From Timema cristinae (Eukaryota; Arthropoda; Insecta; Phasmatodea; Timematidae), in NCBI GenBank assembly GCA_039000515.1, contig JBCFYV010001001.1:11459373-11523372 (forward strand): a stretch of 64,000 nt of DNA, in the 5' to 3' direction. The translations under genes were made by a program, and so were the position numbers. Within the stretch, counting starts at the first letter, position 1. Each line of letters opens with the position of its first letter. Under the pieces are notes generated by a model that was not told the DNA's origin, did no database searches, and saw only the letters and a program-made list of their open reading frames with translations. Shown piece after piece: positions 11,527-21,995 of the stretch.

Positions 11527-12317
11527 TAAATAGAGTGAGAGTGGGATGGTACAATGAATGCACACGACTAACAAAAACACGAACTTTCAAATGGAAACTA
11601 GAACATAATATCTGCAATGAAAAGTAAATAGAGTGAGAGTGGGATGGTACAATGAATGCACACGACTAACAAAAACACGAACTTTCCAAATGGAAACTAG
11701 AACATAATATCTGCAATGAAAAGTAAATAGAGTGAGAGTGGGATGGTACAATGAATGCACACGACTAACAAAAACACGAACTTTCCAAATGGAAACTAGA
11801 ACATAATATCTGCAATGAAAAGTAAATAGAGTGAGAGTGGGATGGTACAATGAATGCACACGACTAACAAAAACACGAACTTTCCAAATGGAAACTAGAA
11901 CATAATATCTGCAATGAAAAGTAAATAGAGTGATAATGGGATGGTACAATGAATGCACACGACTAACAAAAACACGAACTTTCCAAATGGAAACTAGAAC
12001 ATAATATCTGCAATGAAAAGTAAATAGAGTGATAATGGGATGGTACAATGAATGCACACGACTAACAAAAACACGAACTTTCCAAATGGAAACTAGAACA
12101 TAATATCTGCAATGAAAAGTAAATAGAGTGATAATGGGATGGTACAATGAATGCACACGACTAACAAAAACACGAACTTTCCAAATGGAAACTAGAACAT
12201 AATATCTGCAATGAAAAGTAAATAGAGTGAGAGTGGGATGGTACAATGAATGCACACGACTAACAAAAACACGAACTTTCCAAATGGAAACTAGAACATA
12301 ATATCTGCAATGAAAAG
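11527..12317. repeat. Tandem array, 99-bp unit, eight copies
   Basis: The unit starts AGTAAATAGAGTGAGAGTGG and includes GATGGTACAATGAATGCACA, CGACTAACAAAAACACGAAC and ATAATATCTGCAATGAAA. Copies are almost identical; the first lacks one C, and the fifth to seventh carry GATAATGG for GAGAGTGG. Because 99 is divisible by three, the minus strand has a 222-codon open frame of seven 33-residue repeats (VHSLYHP...). I treat that frame as a by-product, not a gene. Confidence 0.95.
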
Positions 12318-12850
12318 TCTTTAACAGCTAAACTCTTGCATTTTGCTCCATATAATTAATATTGATTTAGAAATAACTTCTTCAACCCTCCGACGCAACT
12401 TTCTCCAGCTTAATTGCAGTGTTTTATAACCATACAAGCAAAGGCGATACGAAGTTCAATATCTTCTCATTACAACAACTATTTGTTTAAAAAATATATA
12501 TGTTGGGCATTTATAAAATATCTACTTGTTTAAGATAAATGCCTCAAACATGCTTAAAAACGACCAAAATATGATGCAAACAAAGAAGATATGACAGAAA
12601 AATCCAAAAGAATCAAATAATGACCTACCTATACAAATCTTTTCCACAATCAGTGGATCTTAAACCAGAGTGTATGTGCACATGAGAATAGTAAGTACAA
12701 AAGAAAAGACAAGTCTTCCAAATCTGAGGTCTGCTGATAATATTGCACATATATTTTTTGTTGGGACTGTACAATTCGTTCGCCTTGAAAGGTAGCAAGA
12801 AGTCTTACAATGGCGGGCTCCACTAGGGCTCTATCTTATAAGCTACACCA
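12318..12850 (+). repeat. RepK family, right half
   Basis: It matches 42500-42970 in order: AACTCTTGCATTTTGCTCC, ATAACCATACAAGCAAAGGC, and ending TCTTATAAGCTACACCATGG against ACTTATAAGCTATATCATAG. The family's left half is missing here; the 99-bp array occupies its place. The class of element is unknown. Confidence 0.55.
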
Positions 12851-13176
12851 TGGTGGAAACAAACGAGGTAAGATTTTCTACCTTAAACGGTAAATTAAGG
12901 ATAAATTATGACAGGTATGGGGGGGAATCACATTACACACACTTTCCAAGATAACCACGTTTATATCTCGAACCCCTTAAGGATCCCAGCAAATTATTTT
13001 TGTTAATCAAGTTGAATATCAATCTCTTTAACCATAGTATAAAGTGCAGTAGAAAGGTACCGTGATTTGCAGCACTAACTCTATTAGAACGGAAATTGGA
13101 CATTCCTTCTTTTTCCCCTGTATCCTGTACATTAATTTGTGTTTTCTGGTTGGTGATGTAGAATCTATTCACGGGG

Positions 13177-13239
13177 AAAGATTACAATCTTACCTTGACC
13201 ATGGCGGAAACTGGTACGGTAGGTAAGATTGTAATCTTT
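13177..13239. repeat. Perfect 18-bp inverted repeat
   Basis: AAAGATTACAATCTTACC at 13177-13194 is mirrored exactly at 13222-13239, with a 27-bp loop. Each arm itself contains the near-palindrome AAGATTACAATCTT. Confidence 0.85.
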
Positions 13240-13373
13240 CAAATTGAGAAACGTAAATAAATTTGTCAAACGGTTTATTGAAAATGTTATGGTGGATTTA
13301 AGCATTTAATCTAAGGGAATAAGGCGAGGAACATGAATTGCATGGATTAAATGTCAAGTTCATTTTTTATTTT

Positions 13374-13647
13374 ATTATTAGGACCGCGTCTTACTACCCG
13401 TTCGGGTTATACGCACTTACGCTAATGTGTAATAGTAGGGTATTGTGAGATGAAATGGAGGACCTACAGTTTAACGTGGAATCCGAACCACGGTGGAGGC
13501 CTGGCATTCCCCCACAATTCACAAAAGTCTTGTCAGAGGTGAAGGAAGGGTTTGGTAATCTAGATAAATCTGTGCCGGGAGCGAGGATTGAACCCAGACC
13601 CCCAGCAATAAGTCTTGACACCTTACCCCTAGACCACCAGGTCACCC
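13374..13647 (-). repeat. SINE-B, near full length, minus strand
   Basis: The tail starts at the left with GACCGCGTCTTACTACCCG. The body includes GGAATCCGAACCACGGTGG and the head side GACCACCAGGTCACCC. The open frames over it are SINE sequence, not genes. Confidence 0.9.
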
Positions 13648-13800
13648 GATCAGGGTGGTTTTCCCTAGATGGTTTTACACCCTCCCTCCATGAAAATGTG
13701 AGTACACTTACTCTAAATTATCTTTAATTATCCCTAATGTATTAGAGTAATTAGTACATAGGCGTCTAACTCGAATGGGTAATAAGATGTGGTTATAAAA
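13648..13800 (+). repeat. SINE-C body without head
   Basis: It begins GATCAGGGTGGTTTTCCCTA directly after the SINE-B head and runs to TAATAAGATGTGGTTATAAAA. The missing head suggests truncation, or that the neighbouring SINE-B entered an older SINE-C. Confidence 0.7.
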
Positions 13801-13937
13801 ATAACAAAATTGTTAATTTTAATTTTGATAATTTAGAGAAGACGTACCCGCATTTGCGAAAAAATAGTCCTAAATAAATCCGTCAGGGAAACCAGCCCCT
13901 AGATTACATGTCACCGGCAAGCCAAACTAAATGAACT

Positions 13938-14243
13938 TGGTGACCTGGTGGTCTAGGGGTAAGGTGTCAGACTTCTGTGCTGGCGGCCGGGGTTCATCCT
14001 CGGTCCCGGCACGGATTTATCTGATTACCAAATCCTTCCTTAACCTCTGACAAGACTTATACTAATCACAACTTGTGAATGTGGGGAATGCCAAGCCTCC
14101 ACGTGGTTCGGATCCACGTTAAACTGTAGGTCCTCCATTTCATTTCACAATAACCCTACCATTACACATTAGCGTAAGTGCGTACAACCCGAACGGGTAG
14201 TAAGACGCGGTGCTATAATAATAATAATAATAATAATAATAAT
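13938..14243 (+). repeat. SINE-B, full length
   Basis: The head is GGTGACCTGGTGGTCTAGGG with A-box character, then a B-box-like CCGGGGTTCATCCTCGG. The core has ACCTCTGACAAGAC and the tail GAACGGGTAGTAAGACGCGG, followed by (TAA)n. Confidence 0.92.
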
Positions 14244-14343
14244 CTAACCCCATCTACCCGTAATCGGCAATCCGATATAATGTGAGGGTGACGCCTTAGA
14301 CCATGCGGCCACCGAAGAGGGTAACAAATTATTTAATTTGTGA

Positions 14344-14600
14344 CCCGCCTCGGTGGCGTAGTTGGCTAACGCGCTTGTCGTGTTGAGCTCGACTGCTGAG
14401 GACGGGGAGATCGAGGTTCGAATCTCGGTCGGGTGAACTGGGGTGGTTTTTCTAATGTTCCACTCTCCCTCCACGCAAATGCGGGTTCACTTCCTCTAAT
14501 TCAACCTTCCCAATTCCTAATCCATTAGCGTAATTAGTACTTAAAAGCGTATAACCCGAACGTATAGTAAGACGTGGTGCTAAATATTATTATTATTATT
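14344..14600 (+). repeat. SINE-A, full length
   Basis: The head is CCCGCCTCGGTGGCGTAGTT followed by GGCTAACGCGCTTGTCGTG. The B box is GAGGTTCGAATCTCGG. The body shares CACTCTCCCTCCACGCAAAT with SINE-C, and the tail ends AAGACGTGGTGCTAAATATT, followed by (ATT)n. Confidence 0.92.
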
Positions 14601-15231
14601 TTAATTTGTGTCTTCTTCCCTCTGGTAAAGTGATATCATCGTCACAGGCCATGTTTTGTACCTATGAGGAACTACGCCATAACTATTACGTAAATCATAA
14701 TGAACCGGTCAAAGTGTATCGGATAAAACCATGTCCGATTAGTGTAATTATGGAGAATAAAAATCTTATGGATTACTTGTAAATCTCCCTGTTAAGATAT
14801 TAAATGTCAAATAATTGGGGTAGTCTATAAAGGAGACCGAGCACGTCGCTAAGTTATTGCTGTCCGCAGTTAAATCACCCCTGTTTAATATGGATACAGC
14901 CTTATTTATAGAGACATCCCGAATAGTTGTTACCTACAAGCACGTATCTTATAATAAGACACCCATGCTCCAGGCTACATTATTTACTAGATCTTTGAGC
15001 CTCGACGTAAACTGAGAGGAGAATTTCTACCACGGCTGTCATGAACATTAATACGTCAAATGGCTGAGATACGTGTTCATTAATAAATAAATAAAAGGGA
15101 AAACGTTATTTTACCAAACAGAAATCACGGCTTATTTTATTATCCTACTACTAATCGAAGTTAAAAGTTCAATTTTCATAGAAATGGTCTTTTTTGAAAG
15201 AAAAAACAAACATATATTTTTCAGACATTTT

Positions 15232-15414
15232 TTTTAGCACTACGTCTTACTACCCATTCCAGTTATACGCTTACGTATTAATTACTAAATTCTGTTAGGG
15301 ATGAGGCAGGTTGAATTTAGGGGAAGTGTACGACCATTTTTTGTGGATGTAGAGTGAATAGCCAGTCAGGTAAAACCACCCTACGCCTTAGACTATGCTT
15401 CCACTGAAGCAGGT
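15232..15414 (-). repeat. SINE-C with internal deletion, minus strand
   Basis: The tail GCACTACGTCTTACTACCC is at the left and GCTTCCACTGAAGCAGG at the right. The central part with the B box is missing. Confidence 0.75.
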
Positions 15415-15431
15415 GATTAGTAAATATCTAG

Positions 15432-15670
15432 TCCGATACATTAGCTCGGTCGGTAGCGTGTCTCTCAACTGAGCTAAGGGTCCCGTGTTTGATTCCTGGT
15501 ATGGCAGAAAAAATTACCATAGGTGAAATGTGGCTTTCCGCATTCACAGTGATGAATTAACGACTGGGGTCTGGATGTCGTGTCTGTTCTATATTTAAGT
15601 TAGTTTATAAGGTGGTGATTTAATCAGTTGGTTCAGAAAGTGCAGATTAAATACCTCAAATAAATCAAAT
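15432..15670 (+). repeat. SINE-D2 copy
   Basis: The tRNA-like head TAGCTCGGTCGGTAGCGTGT continues to AAGGGTCCCGTGTTTGATTC. The core is ACAGTGATGAATTAACGAC with CTGGATGTCGTGTCTG. The tail is TTTAATCAGTTGGTTCAGAA, then ATACCTCAAATAAATC. Confidence 0.8.
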
Positions 15671-16278
15671 GAAAATGAAATGGCACTAAGACAGTGTATC
15701 ATCCGCACTGTATTTGATTAAGTTGTTTGTAAGTTGTATGCGGATATCATCTCTATGTTTACAAAATGAACCTTAACTAACCTAATTTATTTAATTCCTA
15801 AAAGTGAAGCTACAAAATGTTTTCAGCTGCGTGCGTTTTATTGACTTGATTTTCAACAAGAAAACGCCCGATAAAATAATTTTAACATTAATTTGAAAAC
15901 CATATTTATAACTTTTTTTTATTATTTTGACAGGCAATTAACATAGTAATGCTCATTAATGCCTTGGACCACACATATAGTGAACTACGAATCAGTCGTA
16001 CCCCAACGTACAGATACTAAATCTTCAACCCACATCCATCGGGACACGAACTAAAGTGTCTTAAAACGAAATTTATTTTAAGGTCTTAAAAAAACACGCT
16101 TACAGTTTTAACCACTTTATTGTACAGATGGCAGTAACCAAATTCTAAGTCGTGTACTCTTCAAATGTGTATTTAAATTGGTCATTTATGTTAGACACTT
16201 TAAAAATAGTGAATTAAGTTGTCTTATTTAAATCAAATAAATCTAAGAACGATATTTATTTGGAATTAAATATTAGCT

Positions 16279-16518
16279 ACCAGCTTCGGTGGCCCCATGG
16301 TCTAAGGCATAACTCTCGCAGTTTACTAGCCTGCCGATGGTGGGGATATCGAGTTCTATTCCGGTCGGATGTACTGAGGGTGGGTTTTCCACTCTACCTA
16401 CACGCAAATGTGGGTATATTTCCTTTAAATTCAACCTTTCTCGTCTCAACATATTAGATTAGTTAATTAGTAAACATGCGTAAAACCCGAATGGGTAGTA
16501 AGACGTGGTGCTAAAAAT
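16279..16518 (+). repeat. SINE-C, full length
   Basis: The head is CCAGCTTCGGTGGCCCCATG with GTCTAAGGCATAACTCTCGC. The tail is CCCGAATGGGTAGTAAGACG, then TGGTGCTAAAAATATT. Confidence 0.88.
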
Positions 16519-16519
16519 A

Positions 16520-17036
16520 TTAGCTCAGCCTTTATCAAAGCTAAAGTTCCATTCTAATAGTAAGACTTCTTTTTGATCACTATAAGGTACCAAAACAAAT
16601 TGTTTGCCGCAAAAAAAGTATGTCTCTATTTTCTCAATTTCACTTCCGGTCGGAATATTACCTTATGTGAAAACGTATTTATCCTATGTCGCGGTGCTAA
16701 TAATAATAAAATATTAATAATAACAAGATAATGAAACCTTCGTTTGCCCTGTAAGTTAGCAAGCTCACCTGGAATTATTCCACTATGGTACGGCTCATAA
16801 TATAGGGCCATAGTGTAACCCGGTCAAGGTGAGACTTTCAGGGTAAACGGAGTGGGGCCACAAGATTGTAAAAAGTTTGCTTTGCACAACTCTCTTTATG
16901 TATAATTATATTGTACCTCGTAAGAAACACTTTCTATTCAGGCCATAGTTATTTTACAACTTTTGAGTTGTAAACATAATAACTCCGTCTGCTCCACTTC
17001 TTTTACGTGCGGATGATTGTAAAGTTATCAACAGTT
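16520..17036. other. No recognised feature (within the Ldh intron)
   Basis: AT-rich sequence. A short CTATGTCGCGGTGCTAATAATAATAAA at 16684-16710 looks like a bare SINE tail end. Nothing else is recognised. Confidence 0.4.
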
Positions 17037-17287
17037 ATAACCCCTCTTCGGTGACTGTATGGTATAACGCTTACTCTCGAGTAGACTAAACTGTCGATAC
17101 GGGGAGATCGAGGTTTGATTCTCGGTCGGGTGTACTGAGAGTGTTTTTTTCCGAAATAGTTTTCCATTCTCCTTCCACGCAAAAGCGGGTACATTTTCTT
17201 TAAAATATAAACTACCTAATCCCTAAAACCATTAGCGTAATTAGTACATAAGCCTATAACCCGAACGAGTAGTGCTGTGCTAAAAAC
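17037..17287 (+). repeat. SINE-C, full length
   Basis: It runs from CCCCTCTTCGGTGACTGTAT through GGAGATCGAGGTTTGATTC to the tail AACCCGAACGAGTAGTGCTG. It lies about 230 bp upstream of the last Ldh exon. Confidence 0.85.
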
Positions 17288-17514
17288 TTTATTTTAGGTA
17301 TCCATTGATCATTTAACCATAAAAAAAAGGTAAAAAAAATCCATCGTATTGTGTAAATATTGTATTCAATAGATTTTACCATGTGAACCAGTCTCTGGGA
17401 AAAACTTGTGAGCAATCGTGTACGTACAAGAATTGTGTCGTGTGTACCAGGCCTTGTTCCAGTGAAGGGAATGATAATTCACGTGGCAGTGACATGCCTG
17501 CGTGTTGTTTACAG

Positions 17515-17682
17515 GGTTGCCGTCACGGGGTTGACAAGGAGGTGTTCCTGTCACTGCCTTGTGTCCTGGGTGAAAACGGGGTGCAGTACATCGTGAAACA
17601 ACCGCTGAACGATGAGGAGAAGAGGGCCTTACACCGTTCGGCTGAAACCTTGCACGACCTGCAGGTTCAGATCAAGATATGA
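17515..17682 (+). CDS. Ldh: L-lactate dehydrogenase, last exon and stop
   Basis: The 55 codons plus TGA read GCRHGVDKEVFLSLPCVLGE, NGVQYIVKQPLNDEEKRALH, RSAETLHDLQVQIKI. The GxxGxxxEVFLSxPCVLGxNG block followed by a helix ending in SA-TL is the diagnostic C-terminus of animal LDH (KDDVFLSVPC in vertebrates). The acceptor is GTGTTGTTTACAG|GGT. The phase-0 start at Gly fits the Lys-ending exon at 2469, giving 97 continuous C-terminal residues with the previous exon. The final helix ends VQIKI rather than the vertebrate KELQF. No stop or frameshift is seen, so the gene looks intact here; the catalytic His and the Rossmann part lie outside the window. Open frame upstream of 17515 is intron read-through. 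Confidence 0.95.
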   Translation, partial: GCRHGVDKEVFLSLPCVLGENGVQYIVKQPLNDEEKRALHRSAETLHDLQVQIKI

Positions 17683-17892
17683 ACATCGTCCCTGTGACTC
17701 CTTGCTTGTGTTCACATTCATATTATTACATACAACAACTGAACAGTACCGTGCGTGTTTTCATTTGATTAGGTGTCATCCATAAACCACGTATTATTAG
17801 TTTTATTACCTCTTTGAACCCCTGCCCCCCCCCCCCTCCTTTCTCTTATATAGCACCCAGTAGACATTTAGCCCCCCTCCCCCCTACAACCT
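17683..17892 (+). other. Ldh: Ldh 3' untranslated region (extent uncertain)
   Basis: This sequence follows the TGA. I see no canonical AATAAA in the first 150 bp; CATAAACC near 17781 is a weak candidate. A poly-C tract of about 13 near 17827 and the SINE-C at 17893 mark the likely outer limit. The poly(A) site cannot be placed. Confidence 0.35.
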
Positions 17893-18160
17893 GTGTCACC
17901 CTTTTCAGTGGCCGCATGGTCTAGGACGACACTAAATCCCAATAGACTAGATTGCCGATGACGGAGAGATTGGGGTTTGATCCTGGTCGGGTCACTTAGG
18001 GTGGTTTTCTCTAAAATGGTTTTGTTCTCTTTCTCTACCCCTGGCAAATTCGGATACACATTTACACTTTATTCAAATTCAAACTTTCTCCTCCCTAACA
18101 CATTATAGTAATTTGAAGATAAGCATACAACTTGAACTGGTAGTAAGATGCTGTGCTTGG
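17893..18160 (+). repeat. SINE-C
   Basis: The head is CCCTTTTCAGTGGCCGCATG with GTCTAGGACGACACTAAATC. The B-box-like part is GGGGTTTGATCCTGG. The tail is CTGGTAGTAAGATGCTGTGC. Confidence 0.82.
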
Positions 18161-18413
18161 AAGAAGAAAAAAAAGAGAGGGAATGTTTCTATTTCATATG
18201 TAAGCTTTTTTTACACTAAAAGAAGAACTCGGTTATAATGAAACTCAGATTAGGAACCATAAGTATATTTATACGTTTATACGTTTACTAACGGTGAAAA
18301 CATGAACAATTATTTATTTATTTTCAACAAAATAATATTTAAGTATTGATCTGTGTTACGTAACACCTGGATCTACCCCCAATGTAACACAGTATACAAT
18401 AGAGCTCACACCC

Positions 18414-18520
18414 GCCTCGGTGGCCGCATAATCTAACACGCTATTCTCGCAGTAGACTAGACTGCCGGTAACTGGGAGATCAAGGCTTGAATCTCGGTCG
18501 GGTGTACTGAGAGTGGTTTT
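18414..18520 (+). repeat. SINE-C, 5' half only
   Basis: CCCGCCTCGGTGGCCGCATA through GATCAAGGCTTGAATCTCGG to GAGAGTGGTTTTTCAAAGA, then unrelated sequence. Loss of the 3' half is unusual for target-primed retroposition and suggests later deletion. Confidence 0.8.
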
Positions 18521-18781
18521 TCAAAGATTGTTATAGAACGCTACTAGCGAGTGCCGAGGAACTGTACACCAAAGTATGATTGTTCTAATTACGTATTTCC
18601 AAAACTGCCGCCGTTCGCACAATTATGATGGATGGTATGCATGTAGGTAGGTGTTTTGTGTACCGCACACAGGAGCACAATAATTTCGATATTCGTCATT
18701 GGTTTTTATTTATTTTTTTGTCAACGTGTCCAAGGGCGGATGAACCCATTTCGCGGCCCTAGTTTGGTTACCCCTGCTATA

Positions 18782-19016
18782 AGTAATCACTTTCGTAATA
18801 GACTATACTGCTGGTTTATGGGAAGAATAGGGTTGGAATCCCGTTTGGTTGTAGCCTACTTGGGGTGATATTTCCTAAATAGTTCCCCCACTCTCTCTCT
18901 CTCCACGCGTATACGAACACACTTTCTAAATTCAACCTTCTTCATCCCTAACAGATTGGCGTAATCATTACATATACGTATAATCAGAATTAATGGTAAA
19001 AAAGTGGTGATAAAAG
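18782..19016 (+). repeat. SINE-C, head truncated
   Basis: It starts AAGTAATCACTTTCGTAATA and contains AATAGGGTTGGAATCCCG, CTCTCTCCACGCGTATACG and CAGATTGGCGTAATC. The tail is degenerate. Confidence 0.65.
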
Positions 19017-19024
19017 AAAATATA

Positions 19025-20105
19025 TGGGTACTAAAACGAGAACCACGGGAAAAAAACATTTATATATATATATATAACGATTAACAAACAACGAGACGTC
19101 AAAAAAGGTTGAAGTTAATAAAATTATATGACAAAACGGGGAAACAGAAATAAAAAAGGTGACACGTTAAAAAAAAAAAAAGCAACAAAACAAGTGACTC
19201 ATCAAAACCGCGGTAAACAGATGTGTGTGGGTTTTCTAGTAACATATGCTGCTAAGTGGCCAAATTACTTTCAAGACTTAACTTAGCGGTATATCTCTTG
19301 GCGGTACTTGCCAGTGGTCTCAAGACTCCGGGGCGTGCTGCGTCCCACAGTTTCAAGAAAGATGTTCACTTCAATAAACTCCATCCATACTTTTGTTAAT
19401 GTTTTGACCTAAAAACTGCAAAAAATACCACCCTTATCTTGCGTTGTCCACACGCCCACCGTAAGGCAGAGTCTATTATGAACGTGTGAGCTCGTCTGCT
19501 ACTTGGAGCAACCTTGAATCAAATCCATCAACGAGCCTGGATCGGCGTTTATTCTACTTCAAGTGCAATATTTATGGTATTTGGTATGGTTGGTATTATC
19601 GCGCAAAGCCAAGCTCTGTGTAATAAAAGTACGCTCATTAAGTGTCGTCTGCTACGCAGCCGTTAGAACTTAACTAACCAACACGTAGCGGTATACGAGG
19701 CCTAATATACTCTATCGCATTATTTATTAAACATGCCCATGTGACGGGATTATTTTCTTGTAAGAATATATCTGGGATCAGTGCTATTAAACCTGGGTAT
19801 GCTATCCTGGGGTACGTGCAATTTAAATATACATACAGGGCGAGACTGAAACAGACGATTAGTAACTTGAAAATTAACACTTTAATTGAAAAGTAAATAT
19901 TTACTAGCTAAATAAAAAGTAAACTATTTACTATACTTTTTCACTTTTTTTTTAAGATAATTGTCACTCACGTGAGCTCCACCGGACGTCAGACAAACCT
20001 CAGCATAATCTGTTTCCGCCTCACCCTGTGTGTGTATGTATATATATATATATAACACACACATCTATACCAGTAAAATTGAAAGGTTGAGTAAACACAC
20101 ACCTG
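19025..20105. other. No recognised gene; AT-rich
   Basis: Only simple repeats stand out: (TA)n near 19063-19075 and 20036-20054, and A runs near 19170. Moderately GC-richer sequence at 19300-19560 shows no coding or repeat signal I recognise. Confidence 0.4.
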
Positions 20106-20109
20106 ATCC

Positions 20110-20345
20110 CATCATTTTCTTACGGGGTAGGCAAGAAACTGTGGATATAGCTCAAAAAAACAACTCCTTACTTAATCCATCCTCACCAACTTCCTCCACA
20201 CTTCCCTATCCTTGCATACTCCCTTCACTCCAACAACATACATACACCGAGTCATACATGCTATTTTATTCTTAAAACTCTTTATGTCTTCTTTTTCACA
20301 CATTCGTCTACAACATTTAACCACGCCTTACATGGCCTAACCTTT
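20110..20345 (-). mobile_element. Possible 3' remnant of an RTE-like LINE
   Basis: The minus strand shows scattered reading such as WLGHVRRG, KRRHKEF and GVCKDREVWRKLVRMD after frameshift allowance. This resembles the C-terminal end of RTE-type ORF2, where a GHV block precedes a D-R-W-R block. It is short and broken. Confidence 0.35.
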
Positions 20346-20571
20346 ATATAAATAGTAAATTATTAAATTAGTCTCAAATGCTGTCTAGGTTCGCGGTTGC
20401 TTCCCAATAGCATATATATATATATATAAAGCTCGGGAAGAGGACGTTAATTTTAACTATTTACTTTATTGGCGAACTTTAAATGAACTCTCTTCAGATT
20501 TAAGCAAAATTCTATATTTTTTTCGCCGCATCTCAATGCAGGTTCAGGTTTTAAACACACACACACGCATA

Positions 20572-20925
20572 TTAAGTTAGGAGTGTAGATAACGTGAGAA
20601 AAGTCCTGTGTTTTCGCGGTTTTCATATTTTGGTCAAAAGAAATTTAATATTGTATTGATACAAACATAGAGCTTAAATGTCTTCACATGGTGATGATAG
20701 TAGTTGAATATCTCTCAAGGCTATCCTGGAATTTAATGACAACTTATCCTCTTCATTTAAAAAAGTTTATCATATAATTCCGCTATGCTCATGACAGATA
20801 TTCAAGAAATGTTGATCTCACCAGGTGAATAAAAGTAAACTCATTGTTTCTACTGGAGCAATAGTTTATTTATTTTGGCCAAAGAATGTTTAGCTATAAA
20901 AATCGAAAGAAAAAAAATCCCTTAA
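20572..20925. mobile_element. TTAA-bounded foldback element (diverged)
   Basis: TTAAGTTAGGAGTGTAGATA is at the left and CCCTTAA at the right. Inner arms mirror each other: TTTTGGTCAAAAGAAATT on the left against ATTTATTTTGGCCAAAG on the right. CTGGAATTTAATGACAAC and CTCATGACAGATATTCAAG are family core motifs. Confidence 0.55.
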
Positions 20926-20929
20926 CTAG

Positions 20930-21490
20930 CGTTCCCTATATCCGCAACATAATTACGCTAATGCGGTCGGGAAAGTGGTAAACCGTTTAGTATGACTAGC
21001 TTATTCATTAATATTCTCCAATATTTGATAAAATACATTTTTTAAAGTGTTTTCGATTATTTTATATAGAAATTCAAGTAAACATTTATAAATTAGTTCA
21101 TTTTACTGAAAGTCAATATTCAATTTTAAACTTAGAGGCTTACTTACTTAGTATTATAAATAAACTATAACCATCAAAAAGAATAATAACTATGCTATAA
21201 AAGAAAAATAACTACACCACAAGAATGTGGATAGGCTATTATTTATCCATAGTAAACACAAAACCTACATAAGTCACACGTTTAGTTTATTAAATGCCAT
21301 CAAACAAAACTAGAATGACCGGTGGAGCTATAGTAGAATTATGATAGAAGAACCTAATCTGAGAGTTACCAACAATTACTAAAACTTCTTTGATATTATT
21401 AAACTGCAGTTCAAATGATATGCATATGTTAATTTCTATTTATAATGTAAATACCTATAAAATAACATTAACAACAAGTAAAATGTTATC
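20930..21490. other. No recognised feature
   Basis: AT-rich sequence between a foldback element and a SINE-C. I see nothing in it. Confidence 0.4.
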
Positions 21491-21712
21491 ACCCGCTTCA
21501 GTGCTCTAAGGCGCCACTATCGTATTGGACTGGCCAGCTGAATACTGGTAGGGAGGGTCTACTGAGGGCGGTTTAAAAAAAATAGTTTTTCACTCTAATA
21601 ACATAAAATGCTTCTTTCCTCATCCATAGCCCTTTAGAGTAATTATCATTTACGCTTACAACCTGTTAGGCTGTAAGCCCCGGTGATACTTAAGTAAAAT
21701 GCTATCAAAGTT
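21491..21712 (+). repeat. SINE-C, shortened
   Basis: CCCGCTTCAGTGCTCTAAGG has lost part of the head. It continues GCGCCACTATCGTATTGGAC to AGGGAGGGTCTACTGAGGG. The tail is weak. Confidence 0.65.
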
Positions 21713-21881
21713 GACATAAAAAATTAAAATAATTGTATGTTCTAAACGATTATTTTTATGACGATCCTATTATACCTCAACGTTAAAACGTATTTGTAGC
21801 CGACGATTTCCGCACGTACATTCCATCATAGACTATACCTTAAAATATGAGTGAAGAATGACCCTGGGTACGGGACGATTC

Positions 21882-21953
21882 CTGAATAGCTCAGAGGCCA
21901 GAGCATTAACGTATTAAGCCAAAGGTCCCCGGTTCGATTCCTGTGTCCAGGTG
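21882..21953 (+). pseudogene. tRNA-like sequence (tRNA pseudogene or SINE head)
   Basis: ATTCCTGAATAGCTCAGAGG, GCATTAACGTATTAAGCCAA and GGTCCCCGGTTCGATTCCTG follow tRNA order (D arm, anticodon arm, T arm with a good B box). The anticodon stem is partly broken and the acceptor ends pair imperfectly (TTCCTGAA with TGTCCAGG). I favour a retroposed tRNA-derived head over a working gene. Confidence 0.5.
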
Positions 21954-21995
21954 TCATTTTTCAATTTTCAGGATAGAAACTTTAAAAGCCTAATA

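Larger units (their letters stand above)
2470..17514 (+). other. Ldh: 15,045-bp last intron of Ldh
   Basis: It starts GTACAGT and ends TTGTTTACAG. It joins two exons whose translations form one continuous LDH C-terminus (VTTYIK then GCRHGVDKEVF). The intron holds a hAT element, arrays with 44-, 53- and 99-bp units and about 12 SINEs. Sub-stretches 2540-3480, 3620-4560, 5610-6200, 7270-7840, 7980-8755, 9320-9760, 10520-11200, 12850-13170, 14605-15230 and 15675-16275 are AT-rich with no recognised feature. Confidence 0.85.

Noticed and set aside
11587..12255. 222-codon minus-strand frame of 33-residue repeats
   Set aside because: It is the direct result of a 99-bp (3 x 33) tandem array without stops in one frame. 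There is no domain, promoter or splice context.
11527..12317. CRISPR-like regular repeats
   Set aside because: Units are wholly repeated with no unique spacers, the genome is eukaryotic, and there are no cas genes. The same applies to the arrays at 8756, 47491 and 62589.
13394..13727. Frames with repeated FNVESEPRWRPGIP peptide (also near 11100, 35340 and 58600)
   Set aside because: The shared peptide is translated SINE-B sequence (the CCACCGTGGTTCGGATTCCAC region), not a protein family.
17383..17514. Cys-rich frame upstream of the last Ldh exon
   Set aside because: It is intron read-through. The splice acceptor at 17514 and LDH homology starting at 17515 explain the frame.
21882..21953. 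Functional tRNA gene
   Set aside because: The B box is good but the anticodon and acceptor stems pair poorly, and tRNA-derived SINEs are everywhere here. Kept only as a tRNA-like pseudogene.
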